Shown here: piece by piece, positions 44,601-52,066 of the stretch | Position numbering within the stretch: position 1 is the first letter of the stretch | Layout: the number at the start of each line of letters is the position of its first letter | Assembly: GCF_000986785.1 (NCBI RefSeq) | Contig: NZ_LAYY01000005.1 | Coordinates: 1-64,000, forward strand | DNA from: Mesobacillus campisalis | GTDB lineage: Bacteria; Bacillota; Bacilli; Bacillales; Cytobacillaceae | Length of the DNA: 64,000 nt | Direction: 5' to 3' | Translations under genes and position numbers: made by a program | Notes under the pieces: model-generated | Databases searched by the model: none | Told to the model about the DNA's origin: nothing | Seen by the model: the letters and a program-made list of their open reading frames with translations, nothing else

Positions 44601-46451
44601 TTTAGGCTGACAAGCGCTTCGACCGCGGAACTCAGCTTTATGTTTAAGGAAGAAGGCAGCTATGTGCTCAACCTGCGGGGTGCCGACAAAGCCGGAAACG
44701 AAACGGTTCATAAGCGGATTGCGTTCATCGTTGATAAAACGACGCCTGTTGTCGCCATCTCTGGCGTTGAGGATGGATCGTTTAACCCGGCAGCAAGGAA
44801 TGTGACTGTTTCGGTTGATGAACTGAATTTCAGCACCAACAACGTTTCCATCGCTGCCACGAAGGATGGCCGGAATTTTAGCATCGGCTCATGGAAGAAT
44901 ACCGGCAAGGTTTCAAAGCTGAGCTACAATTTTAACCGAGACGGCCTTTATACGCTAAGCTTGACGTCCACGGATAAGGCAGGCAATGGCCCGGCCGTGG
45001 AGAAGAAGACCTTCACAATCGACACCGTCAAGCCGGCGATCGAGATCACCGGCGTCGAGAACAATGCGCACTACAATGTGAATAAAAATGTAAGTGTGGC
45101 GATTACCGACCTGAACCTGGATGTCAACAGAATCACCGTGACGCGCAATGGCGCAGGCTATAATCCTGGCGGCTTCTCTGTCAGCGGAAATGTCGCATCT
45201 CTGAGCCATGCGTTCAGCACGGAAGGCGAATACCGCATTCTTGTGGAGGCGACCGACAAGGCGGGCAACTCCCACAGCGCGAACATGACGTTTACCATTG
45301 ATAAAACAGCACCGGTGATTACGCCGAAATTCAAAGGCCAAAACCGCGTGATTAAAAACGGCGAATTCATCAACGAAGTATTCACGCCAGAGTTCGCGCT
45401 TGACCAGCGCGATGACAGCATCGTCTCGGTTACGCTGAACGGCGGCAGCAATCTGGGCGCCAATGTTCCGGTGGCATCGCGCGAAATGAAGTACACCTAC
45501 AAGGTGCTGGCGCGCGACAAGGCGGGCAATGAAAGCACCCAGGAAATTTCGTTCACGCTCGATACCACCAAGCCTGCCCTGAACATCACCGGCGTGCTCG
45601 ATGGCTTTTTCAACAACACCATCGCGCCGCGCGTGACGTATTCCGATTTGCATCTCGACAGCAGCAAGACCTCGGTCACCCTGAACGGCGCGCCGTTCGT
45701 CAATGGCACAAGGCTTGAGCGCGAGCAGGATTATGTGCTGAAGGCCGTTGTCACGGACCTGGCGAACAATGTGTCATCGCGGACGATTGTGTTCACGATT
45801 GATAAAACAGCCCCGGTGATTCAGTTCAAGGAGCCGATTTCGAACCTGTATTTTAATGAAGATTTGATTCCGGAGCTGCTGATTGAAGACCTGAACGCGT
45901 ATGATATCATCGCGATGCTGCTGAACGGCGAGCCATACGAGCTTGGCGACCCGATCACCGACGAAGGCAAGCATGTGCTCTCCTTCGAGGTCAAGGACAA
46001 GGCTGGCAACATCCAGCAGCTGAGCGTCGAGTTCATCCTCGACAAAACGGCGCCGAAGGTCATCTTTGACGGCGTCCAGGAAAACCGGCAGTACCGCGAT
46101 CCGGTCTCCCTGTCGATTTACCTTGATAATCCTGAGGACAAGATTAAAAATGTGATGATCAATGGCGAAATGTTTGATGGCGATGTGGTTGAGGAAGACG
46201 GCCGCATTGTGATCAAAACGACGCTGACTGATGTGAAAAAATATGAAGTCGCGGTAACCGCCTACGACGAAGCGGGCAACGAAACCGTGAGCACCATTCC
46301 GTTCGAAATCATCGAAAAAGGCGCTCTCGTCAAGCTGTACGAAAACAAGCCGCTGTTCACCGGCACCATCGCCGGACTGGTCGGCGCACTAGTGGCCGCC
46401 TCCGTGCTCTTGTGGCGGAGACGGAAAACAACGGTCGTCGAAGAAGAATAG
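41625..46451 (+). CDS. Giant Ig-like repeat surface protein with C-terminal membrane anchor
   Basis: A 1608-residue protein with an N-terminal hydrophobic segment (VLVVVCAALVLLSGVLL), about 15 tandem Ig-like domains of roughly 90-100 residues, and a C-terminal TM (TGTIAGLVGALVAASVLLW) followed by the short cytoplasmic tail RRRKTTVVEEE. Each repeat opens like TIDKTAPVI-I-GV-DG and contains DKAGN near its end. No LPXTG signal. The long extracellular rod and the two membrane ends recall, in layout only, EsaA/YueB, the surface fibre of canonical type VII systems, which is missing here. The tail's TTVV-EEE echoes the threonine motifs of the neighbours. Last gene of the locus. Confidence 0.82.
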   Translation: MMLAMFRKNKVLVVVCAALVLLSGVLLRDNPAFSTKTGIDRYILFNGQSWNMDTSFNQNWLTSEDTISFTVDLEDDYENKFANAKEGEEAQPVETPFTVTASHEGEAVTVPAPVKDDNFKGKYNVNIPFTKEGTLDIHIDIPENNSWDADAASADFKVTRDGAAPAITLPGNLDGTLSTKAVTVNMSIEDAHFDPQNVQLSATRYGSDIPVSAKWAGKDGAYHGSVTFEEDGEYSLSLSAIDTAGNKSKEKSVSFSIRTKGPDLQVTHNDKPVESGGFYAIDSIGLSVDSNIKLSKTEAVIISNGTAETKALTLSPNGREAKLDGGYYFSEDGTYEIAVSVTERHALGQTHDLAPIVLHIDRKNPEFKVEGAADQENYDEKKEVAITALDENFSSGSVTVTRTGFNGVEKEDSYKLDGSGKATFKADRDGLYEVTAKAADKAGNKAEQSFSFTVDTGAPSVWLSDENIDGKYLNKDKDLTIFVQDFTLKSKPVLKVKKDGEEYLTTELDRFFFRYSKALSFKEDGVYELELSTVDYFNREYTLGPISFTMDQTAPELSVAGVKDGELYGGPKTAEIKAEDKNLVLEETLLKVTRNGKKHLEAAGEDALQNHEFKEDGEYVLTFESTDKAGNKSVTGPISFGIDQTPPELGITGVDNGEHYQKREAVLTVVDQRVDLKKTEVEVKKDGEPQDLGKLKWDTSKLENGLWEAKLALSFEEEGDYELTLHAADEKENAAESMKRTFTIDHTAPVISLDGIDKDFIQEGKTLVITVDEHNFNHNKVTVSATKNGQKHDLGKWENTGEISKLNHTFKTDGDYEIIVSAEDKAGNKAESKSLKFTVDNVKPVIEISGAQNGSYWKSSRKVSISVNEHNFKNNAVDISVTRKANGEKKAYDIGTWSNTGKVSSISHEFGTDGEYEITVTSVDAAGNKADSKKLLFTIDQVAPELGIAGVEDGEDYRTNKTVTFKASDINLDLGKVNLNVSRNGQAYNVGNFRLTSASTAELSFMFKEEGSYVLNLRGADKAGNETVHKRIAFIVDKTTPVVAISGVEDGSFNPAARNVTVSVDELNFSTNNVSIAATKDGRNFSIGSWKNTGKVSKLSYNFNRDGLYTLSLTSTDKAGNGPAVEKKTFTIDTVKPAIEITGVENNAHYNVNKNVSVAITDLNLDVNRITVTRNGAGYNPGGFSVSGNVASLSHAFSTEGEYRILVEATDKAGNSHSANMTFTIDKTAPVITPKFKGQNRVIKNGEFINEVFTPEFALDQRDDSIVSVTLNGGSNLGANVPVASREMKYTYKVLARDKAGNESTQEISFTLDTTKPALNITGVLDGFFNNTIAPRVTYSDLHLDSSKTSVTLNGAPFVNGTRLEREQDYVLKAVVTDLANNVSSRTIVFTIDKTAPVIQFKEPISNLYFNEDLIPELLIEDLNAYDIIAMLLNGEPYELGDPITDEGKHVLSFEVKDKAGNIQQLSVEFILDKTAPKVIFDGVQENRQYRDPVSLSIYLDNPEDKIKNVMINGEMFDGDVVEEDGRIVIKTTLTDVKKYEVAVTAYDEAGNETVSTIPFEIIEKGALVKLYENKPLFTGTIAGLVGALVAASVLLWRRRKTTVVEEE

Positions 46452-46455
46452 AGGG

Positions 46456-46490
46456 AAAGAGGAGGGACAGATAGTGCTGTTCCTCTTTTT
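46456..46490 (+). terminator. Terminator of the type VII locus
   Basis: AAAGAGGA-ggg-ACAG pairs with CTGT-TCCTCTTT around ATAGTG and runs into TTTTT. It follows the stop by a few bases and closes the 18 kb gene run. Confidence 0.7.
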
Positions 46491-46511
46491 GTGCGGTTAA
46501 TGCGTAAAAAG

Positions 46512-46732
46512 ATTTTATCTACACAGCTTGAGGCGAAATCTGCACAAAGTGAGTTTTATCTACACAACTTGAGGCGATATCTACACAAAGAGAAATTTTA
46601 TCTACATAACACGAGGTGATATCTACACCAAAGGAATTTATCTACACAACCCGGGGCGATATCTGCACAAAAACATTTTATCTACACCACACGTAAAGAT
46701 ATCTACACAAAAACCATTATATCTACACCACA
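46512..46732. repeat. About 21-bp tandem array C (TATCTACAC)
   Basis: Eleven ATCTACAC-like words start at 46517, 46538, 46558, 46579, 46600, 46621, 46640, 46661, 46680, 46701 and 46721, spacing 19-21 bp, alternately preceded by TTTT and CGAT so that pairs form a 40-42 bp unit. It lies between the type VII terminator and the mbl promoter. Confidence 0.8.
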
Positions 46733-46812
46733 CGATAACAAATCTCCAAAACAGAGCCAGTTTCAAGCAAGATAAATTTCAACAAAAACATCCCGACAAA
46801 TCACAACAGCAA

Positions 46813-46843
46813 TTGACAAATATTTGTGGAAGATAGTTACTAT
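46813..46843 (+). promoter_or_regulatory. Candidate mbl promoter
   Basis: A perfect TTGACA (46813-46818) with TTACTA or TACTAT 18-19 bases downstream. It gives mbl its own promoter about 160 bases before the start, independent of the genes to its left. Confidence 0.45.
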
Positions 46844-47002
46844 TTTCCTACCGTTATGGTAAAATAAACAATTAGGGTAGAATATGGTTCGCAGATAGCA
46901 GCCGCGACTGAAACGAATGAAATCCTTGTCTATGTTTGTGTGGCAGAGGGGAGGATGGAACAGCCGCAGCCTGCCGTTTGTTCAAGGAGGATTAAGTTTA
47001 AT

Positions 47003-48004
47003 ATGTTAGCAAGGGATATTGGAATTGACCTTGGTACAGCGAACGTGTTGATTCATGTAAAAGGCCGTGGGGTTGTTTTAAATGAGCCGTCTGTCGTGGC
47101 AATTGATAAAAATACAAACAGGGTTTTGGCAGTAGGCGAGGAGGCGCGCCAGATGGTGGGGCGCACACCGGGGAACATCGTGGCGATCCGCCCGCTTAAG
47201 GACGGGGTCATCGCCGACTTCGATGTGACCGAAGCGATGCTGAAGCATTTCATAAACAAATTGAACGTAAAGGGGCTTCTGTCCAAGCCTCGCATCCTGA
47301 TCTGTACTCCGACGAACATTACAAGCGTCGAGCAAAAAGCGATCAGGGAAGCAGCCGAAAAGAGCGGCGGCAAGAAGATTTACCTTGAAGAGGAGCCAAA
47401 AGTGGCCGCAATCGGTGCCGGAATGGATATTTTCACACCGAGCGGAAACATGGTCGTCGACATTGGCGGCGGTACAACGGATGTGGCCGTGCTTTCGATG
47501 GGGGACATCGTGACCTCTTCGTCGATTAAAATGGCCGGTGACAAATTTGATGCCGAAATCCTCAACTACATCAAACGTGAATACAAGCTGCTGATCGGCG
47601 AGCGCACTTCCGAGAACATCAAGGTGAACATCGGTACGGTGTTCCCTGGCTCCCGCAGCGAGGAAATGGAAATTCGCGGCCGTGACATGGTGTCCGGACT
47701 GCCAAGGACGATTTCGGTCCGTTCCGAGGAAATCGAGCAGGCGCTGAGAGAATCGGTAGCTGTGATTGTCCAGGCGGCAAGAAGCGTGCTCGAGCGCACT
47801 CCGCCGGAGCTTTCCGCCGATATTATCGACCGTGGTGTCATCCTGACAGGAGGAGGCGCCCTGCTGCATGGCATGGACATGCTGCTGGCCGAGGAACTGA
47901 AAGTGCCTGTGCTCGTAGCCGACGCTCCGATGGAATGTGTGGCGATTGGCACGGGAATCATGCTTGACAATCTCGACAGGCTGTCAAGAGTGAAAATCGG
48001 CTAA
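47003..48004 (+). CDS. mbl: Rod-shape actin homologue Mbl
   Basis: A 333-residue MreB-family actin that guides lateral wall synthesis. MLARDIGIDLGTANVLIHVKGRGVVLNEPSVVAI is the Mbl N-terminus. The ATP-binding motifs (DLGTAN, MVVDIGGGTTDVAVLSMG, ILTGGGALLHGMDMLLAEEL) are intact. AAGGAGG stands 12 bases before ATG 47003; the frame is open further upstream but without support. In B. subtilis it follows spoIIID immediately; here the type VII locus and array C separate them. Confidence 0.95.
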   Translation: MLARDIGIDLGTANVLIHVKGRGVVLNEPSVVAIDKNTNRVLAVGEEARQMVGRTPGNIVAIRPLKDGVIADFDVTEAMLKHFINKLNVKGLLSKPRILICTPTNITSVEQKAIREAAEKSGGKKIYLEEEPKVAAIGAGMDIFTPSGNMVVDIGGGTTDVAVLSMGDIVTSSSIKMAGDKFDAEILNYIKREYKLLIGERTSENIKVNIGTVFPGSRSEEMEIRGRDMVSGLPRTISVRSEEIEQALRESVAVIVQAARSVLERTPPELSADIIDRGVILTGGGALLHGMDMLLAEELKVPVLVADAPMECVAIGTGIMLDNLDRLSRVKIG

Positions 48005-48192
48005 AACGTCTGCGGAAAAGCCGTTGAAGGGGAAAAGCTTTTCTCATGCACTTGTTTTTGCTACAATTTGTTAATGTAACACAGGGGAATTTTTTCTATA
48101 ATAGAAATAGTATTAAAGTGAAAAACCCTGATGGCAATGGGGTAGAAACAGCCGAATGGCCGCCGGAATTCGTGTTAAAGGGGAAGAACAGA

Positions 48193-48465
48193 ATGGCATT
48201 GAACAGCAAACAGCAGGAATCAGCGACACGGGAACAAGTGAAAACCGCTAAGAAACAGCAGCCAAAAGTGGAGAAGCGCCAAAGAATCCGTGTGCGCCTC
48301 ATTCCCATCTGGCTTCGAGTCATTCTTGTCATTGTTCTGCTCGCTCTTAGCATCATTGCGGGTGCCGCTTTCGGATACGGCGTCATGGGTAACGGCAATC
48401 CAAAAGAAATCTTTGAGAAATCAACTTGGACCCACATACTGGATTTGGTTGAAAAACGACAATAG
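48193..48465 (+). CDS. epuA: EpuA-type small membrane protein (annotated as RNA polymerase-associated)
   Basis: A 90-residue protein: charged, Gln/Lys-rich N-terminus (MALNSKQQESATREQVKTAKK), a basic stretch IRVRLIPIWLR, one TM (VILVIVLLALSIIAGAAFGYGVMG) and a short tail. This matches the EpuA family often found near mbl and fabZ. ATG 48193 has AAAGGGGAAG upstream; the longer frame from 48046 lacks a ribosome site. The flagellar genes flhO-flhP that separate mbl from this region in B. subtilis are absent. Confidence 0.85.
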   Translation: MALNSKQQESATREQVKTAKKQQPKVEKRQRIRVRLIPIWLRVILVIVLLALSIIAGAAFGYGVMGNGNPKEIFEKSTWTHILDLVEKRQ

Positions 48466-48478
48466 CGACAATAATCAA

Positions 48479-48506
48479 GGAAGGGGGAATTCCCCCTTCC
48501 TTTTTG
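48479..48506 (+). terminator. Terminator after epuA
   Basis: Perfect stem GGAAGGGGG / CCCCCTTCC with AATT loop, then TTTTT. Confidence 0.9.
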
Positions 48507-48570
48507 CATGCCTTTTTTAGTACAATGGAGAAAGATAAGAACCTATTATTAGTAGGAGGTACTAAAACCC

Positions 48571-48993
48571 ATGCTGGATATCACGCAAATCAAGGAAATC
48601 ATTCCACACCGCTATCCCTTTTTATTGATCGATAAAATCATTGAAGTCGACGAAGGCAAACGCGCCGTTGGTCTGAAGAACGTCACTGCCAACGAGGAAT
48701 TCTTCAACGGCCACTTCCCGGACTATCCGGTCATGCCGGGCGTCCTCATCGTCGAAGCGCTTGCCCAGGTCGGCGCCGTTGCGATGTTGAAGCCAGAAGA
48801 AAACCGCGGCAAGCTCGCCTTCTTCGCCGGCATCGACAATTGCCGCTTCAAAAGGCAAGTAAAGCCAGGCGACCAGCTCCGCCTCGAAGTCGAAATGATC
48901 AAAGTCCGCGGCCCAATGGGCAAAGGCAAAGCCATCGCCACCGTCGACGGCGAAATCGCCTGCGAAACCGAAATCATGTTCGCACTAAAGTAA
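48571..48993 (+). CDS. fabZ: 3-hydroxyacyl-ACP dehydratase FabZ
   Basis: A 140-residue hot-dog-fold enzyme that removes water from 3-hydroxyacyl-ACP in fatty acid elongation. [23 protein letters not shown] leads to the active site [21 protein letters not shown] with the catalytic His and Glu. Full length. Ribosome site AGGAGG. Position after mbl/epuA agrees with B. subtilis fabZ (ywpB). Confidence 0.96.
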   Translation: MLDITQIKEIIPHRYPFLLIDKIIEVDEGKRAVGLKNVTANEEFFNGHFPDYPVMPGVLIVEALAQVGAVAMLKPEENRGKLAFFAGIDNCRFKRQVKPGDQLRLEVEMIKVRGPMGKGKAIATVDGEIACETEIMFALK

Positions 48994-49107
48994 TAAAGCA
49001 CTAAACGGTGCCTGACCCGCATCTCTTTAAAGTGATAAAACACTAAAGAGTGCCTGACCCGCTGTGGTTTAAAGCGGTAAAGGGTGCCTGACCCCGACAC
49101 TTGCGGG
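48992..49107. repeat. REP-like GTGCCTGACCC cluster 5
   Basis: Three units (ACGGTGCCTGACCCGC, AGAGTGCCTGACCCGC, AGGGTGCCTGACCCCG) joined by text like TTTAAAGTGATAAAACACTAAAG start at the fabZ stop. Confidence 0.75.
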
Positions 49108-49111
49108 ACCC

Positions 49112-49144
49112 CGACACTTTCCTTTGGGAGAGTGTCTTTTTTTG
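49112..49144 (+). terminator. Terminator after fabZ
   Basis: GACACTTTCC pairs imperfectly with GGGAGAGTGTC, followed by TTTTTTT. Confidence 0.75.
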
Positions 49145-49247
49145 TGTTTTTCGAAACCACTGCTATTTGTTCATAAAAAGTTTAGCTTTAATTTATATTG
49201 GTTCGGTAGAATGGGCCTCGTAGAAAAAAGATTTGGAGGTTTCAGAG

Positions 49248-51347
49248 GTGAAAAAACTATTATATCCAATTACTGACTGGGTGACGACGAAGCGGGGGAT
49301 GTGGATTACGATCATTGCCTGGGTTGTGCTGATGGTCGGCCTTAGTGCGGGGCCGAAGCTGAATGATTACCGGGTGTCCAACTTCCAGTCGCTCCCGGAT
49401 GAGGCTCAGTCGATGATTGCCGAAAAGAAAACGGAGGAGCTGTTCCCGAATGCGCAGGGAACGCCCGGAATCCTTGTTTTCCATAATGAAAATGGAGACA
49501 TCAACCTGGAGGAAGTGCAGCAGATTCTCGACGGAATCATGGCTGAAGACATCGAGGGAATCAAGAAGATCATTGATCTTTCCGCCTTGCCGGCGCCTGC
49601 CATCCAGGGTTTCATTTCCGAAGACAACAGCACAATCATTGTGCCGATGGAATTGGAACAAGGGCTCGGAAACAGCCAGTATTCCCAAATAAATGACCAT
49701 GCCTCACAGGTAGGGAATGAAATTGCCGGCCAGCTTGAGAGCACCAATTTTTATATCACAGGACCAGCGGGGATAGCCGGAGACACGGTCAAGCTGTTTG
49801 AAGAGGCGGACTTTGTCCTGCTGCTGGCGACCGTTGGCATTATTTTAGTACTCTTAATCCTGATTTACCGTTCGCCGCTGCTGGCCATCATTCCGCTGCT
49901 GGCTACGGTGATTGTCTATCAGGTGGTCAACCAGAGCGTCGCCTTGATGGGAGCCGCCGGACTGGAGATCAACAACCAGACCACTTCGATTATGAGCATC
50001 CTCTTGTTCGCGGCTGTCATCGATTACTCGCTGTTTGTGTTCTCCCGCTACCGCGAGGAACTGAACACCTACGAAAGCAAGCATGAGGCCATGAAGCAGG
50101 CGATGCGCGCAACCGGAGAACCGGTCTTTTTTGCCGGCGGAACGGTGCTGGCCGCGATGCTTGTCCTGTTCTTTGCCGATTTCCGCGACTACCAGAACTT
50201 TGCGCCTATATTCGGTATGGCGATGTTCATCATCATGCTGGCTTCGGTTACTCTTGTGCCGGCACTGTTCACGCTGTTCGGCCGCAAAGCGTTCTGGCCG
50301 AAGGTTCCGAAATACGGCCAGGAAACTCAGGTCAAGCACGGAGTCTGGGGCCCGATTGCCAAGTTTGTTGTCAATAAGCCGCTGATCGCTGGCGGAGCGG
50401 TGGCCATTTTTATGGTTGTCACCGCGCTTAACATTTTTAACCTAGAGTATGAATTCGATATGGTCAAAAGTTTCCCGGAAGACCTTCCTTCCAGGGTAGG
50501 CTATGAAATCGTTGAGGAAAGATATGATAAAGGAGAACTGGCGCCGACGACCCTGACGCTCGAAAGCAGCAGCGAGCTTACACGGGAGGACATCCTATCC
50601 GTGATCGAGGAACTCGAGAGCACCAGCGCCATTGCTTCTGCCAGGTTGAGCGGGCAGACAGAGGATGCAAAGGCGGCTAAATTGACAGTGGCCCTGAATA
50701 CCAGCCCATATTCGACGGAGGCTGTTGATTTTATCAAGGAACTCCGCGAAGAAACCCCACAGCTGCTGGAGGAAGCAGGCGTGGACGCTAAAGCCTACTA
50801 CAGCGGCGTGACCGCCAAGCTGGTGGATGAGCATGATGTCAACGACGGTGATATCGTGAAAATTGTCATCATGGAGACCCTTCTGATCCTTGTGCTGCTG
50901 GTGGCACTGACCCGGTCGTTTAAAATGCCAATCTACATGATGGCGACCATTCTGCTGTCCTATGTTTCGGCTCTTGGCCTTGGCCTCTTCCTTGTCGACG
51001 TGCTGTTCGGCTTTGAAGCCATTTCTACCAGGGTGCCGGTGTATGCCTTCATCTTCCTTGTCGCGCTCGGAATCGACTACAATATCATTCTCGTGTCGCG
51101 CTTTATCGAGGAGCGGAAAGCGCAAAAAATCAAACCCGCACTGGAAACGGCGATTGCCAATACCGGCGGCGTGATTTCTTCGGCAGGGGTCATCCTCGCA
51201 GCAACTTTCGCGGCTTTGATGACGATGCCGATCGCCGATTTGTTTGTGTTCGGATTTATCGTTGCCGTCGGTATTTTGCTCGATACCTTCCTGGTCCGCG
51301 GCATGCTGATGCCGGCCTTGATCCAGTTTTTTGAAAAAGACTCCTAA
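49248..51347 (+). CDS. MMPL-family transporter (YdfJ-like)
   Basis: A 699-residue RND-superfamily exporter of the MMPL type with 12 predicted membrane segments in two halves. The N-terminal TM (MWITIIAWVVLMVGLSAGPKL) is followed by an extracellular domain. The halves repeat FAAVIDYSLFVFSRYREEL and FLVALGIDYNIILVSRFIEE, the characteristic TM4/TM10 motifs. The GTG start at 49248 has GGAGG at good distance. The two-component system downstream (47 bases) likely controls it. Possible substrates are lipids or toxic hydrophobic compounds. Confidence 0.88.
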   Translation: MKKLLYPITDWVTTKRGMWITIIAWVVLMVGLSAGPKLNDYRVSNFQSLPDEAQSMIAEKKTEELFPNAQGTPGILVFHNENGDINLEEVQQILDGIMAEDIEGIKKIIDLSALPAPAIQGFISEDNSTIIVPMELEQGLGNSQYSQINDHASQVGNEIAGQLESTNFYITGPAGIAGDTVKLFEEADFVLLLATVGIILVLLILIYRSPLLAIIPLLATVIVYQVVNQSVALMGAAGLEINNQTTSIMSILLFAAVIDYSLFVFSRYREELNTYESKHEAMKQAMRATGEPVFFAGGTVLAAMLVLFFADFRDYQNFAPIFGMAMFIIMLASVTLVPALFTLFGRKAFWPKVPKYGQETQVKHGVWGPIAKFVVNKPLIAGGAVAIFMVVTALNIFNLEYEFDMVKSFPEDLPSRVGYEIVEERYDKGELAPTTLTLESSSELTREDILSVIEELESTSAIASARLSGQTEDAKAAKLTVALNTSPYSTEAVDFIKELREETPQLLEEAGVDAKAYYSGVTAKLVDEHDVNDGDIVKIVIMETLLILVLLVALTRSFKMPIYMMATILLSYVSALGLGLFLVDVLFGFEAISTRVPVYAFIFLVALGIDYNIILVSRFIEERKAQKIKPALETAIANTGGVISSAGVILAATFAALMTMPIADLFVFGFIVAVGILLDTFLVRGMLMPALIQFFEKDS

Positions 51348-51394
51348 AACACTCATAATGGTTTTAAAAGGAAAATCCGCAGGAGGCAGGTTGT

Positions 51395-52066
51395 ATGAAA
51401 ATCCTTGTTGTCGATGACGATCTCTATATCCAGCAGCTCGTTTCCATCCATCTGGGCCGTGAAGGCTACCAGGTCCAGCGCTGCGGCTCGGCGGAGGAGG
51501 CGCTAGCCTACCTGGAGGAGCACAGTGCGGACCTTGCGATTGTGGACGTGATGATGCCTGGCATGGATGGCTTCCAATTGACGAAGCTTCTGACTGAGGA
51601 TTTGCAGATTCCGGTCATCCTGCTCACGGCGAAGGGCCAGCTGGAAGACAAGGAGCGCGGCTTTTTATCCGGAAGTGAGGATTATATCGTCAAGCCGTTC
51701 GAGGTAAAAGAACTGCTCTTTCGCGTCGCCGTCGTCCTGAGGCGGTCCGAGCGCGCCATGGAAACCATTATCAAAGCAGGCAATATCAGGCTGGACCGCA
51801 AGAGCTTCGAGGTCGAAATCAACCAGGAAACGATTGTGCTGCCTCTAAAGGAATTCGAGCTGCTCAGCCTGCTCGCTTCCCGTGAAAATAAAGTCACCAC
51901 CCGGAGTACGCTGATCCAGCAGGCATGGGGCGAGGATTATGAAGGCAGCGAGCAGACGCTCAACACCCATATCAACCGGATCAGGGACCGCCTGAAAAAG
52001 AATGGCGCCAGCGTCGAAATCCAGACAATCCGCGGCATCGGCTACAAGCTTGAGGAAGTTCAATGA
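51395..52066 (+). CDS. OmpR-family response regulator
   Basis: A 223-residue regulator: receiver domain with D51 in LAIVDVMMPGMDGF and conserved Lys in YIVKPFEVKEL, and a C-terminal winged helix (LPLKEFELLSLLASRENKVTTRSTLIQQAWG, LNTHINRIRDRLKKNG). Its stop overlaps the kinase start by four bases (ATGA). It lies downstream of the MMPL gene with a GGAGGCAGG ribosome site. Confidence 0.93.
   Translation: MKILVVDDDLYIQQLVSIHLGREGYQVQRCGSAEEALAYLEEHSADLAIVDVMMPGMDGFQLTKLLTEDLQIPVILLTAKGQLEDKERGFLSGSEDYIVKPFEVKELLFRVAVVLRRSERAMETIIKAGNIRLDRKSFEVEINQETIVLPLKEFELLSLLASRENKVTTRSTLIQQAWGEDYEGSEQTLNTHINRIRDRLKKNGASVEIQTIRGIGYKLEEVQ

Noticed and set aside
46512-46732. CRISPR array
   Set aside because: The repeats are short words spaced 19-21 bp with no unique spacers of 30-40 bp, and no cas genes are present.
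48046-48192. 49-residue N-terminal extension of EpuA
   Set aside because: No ribosome site at 48046, while ATG 48193 has one and gives the family's normal length.
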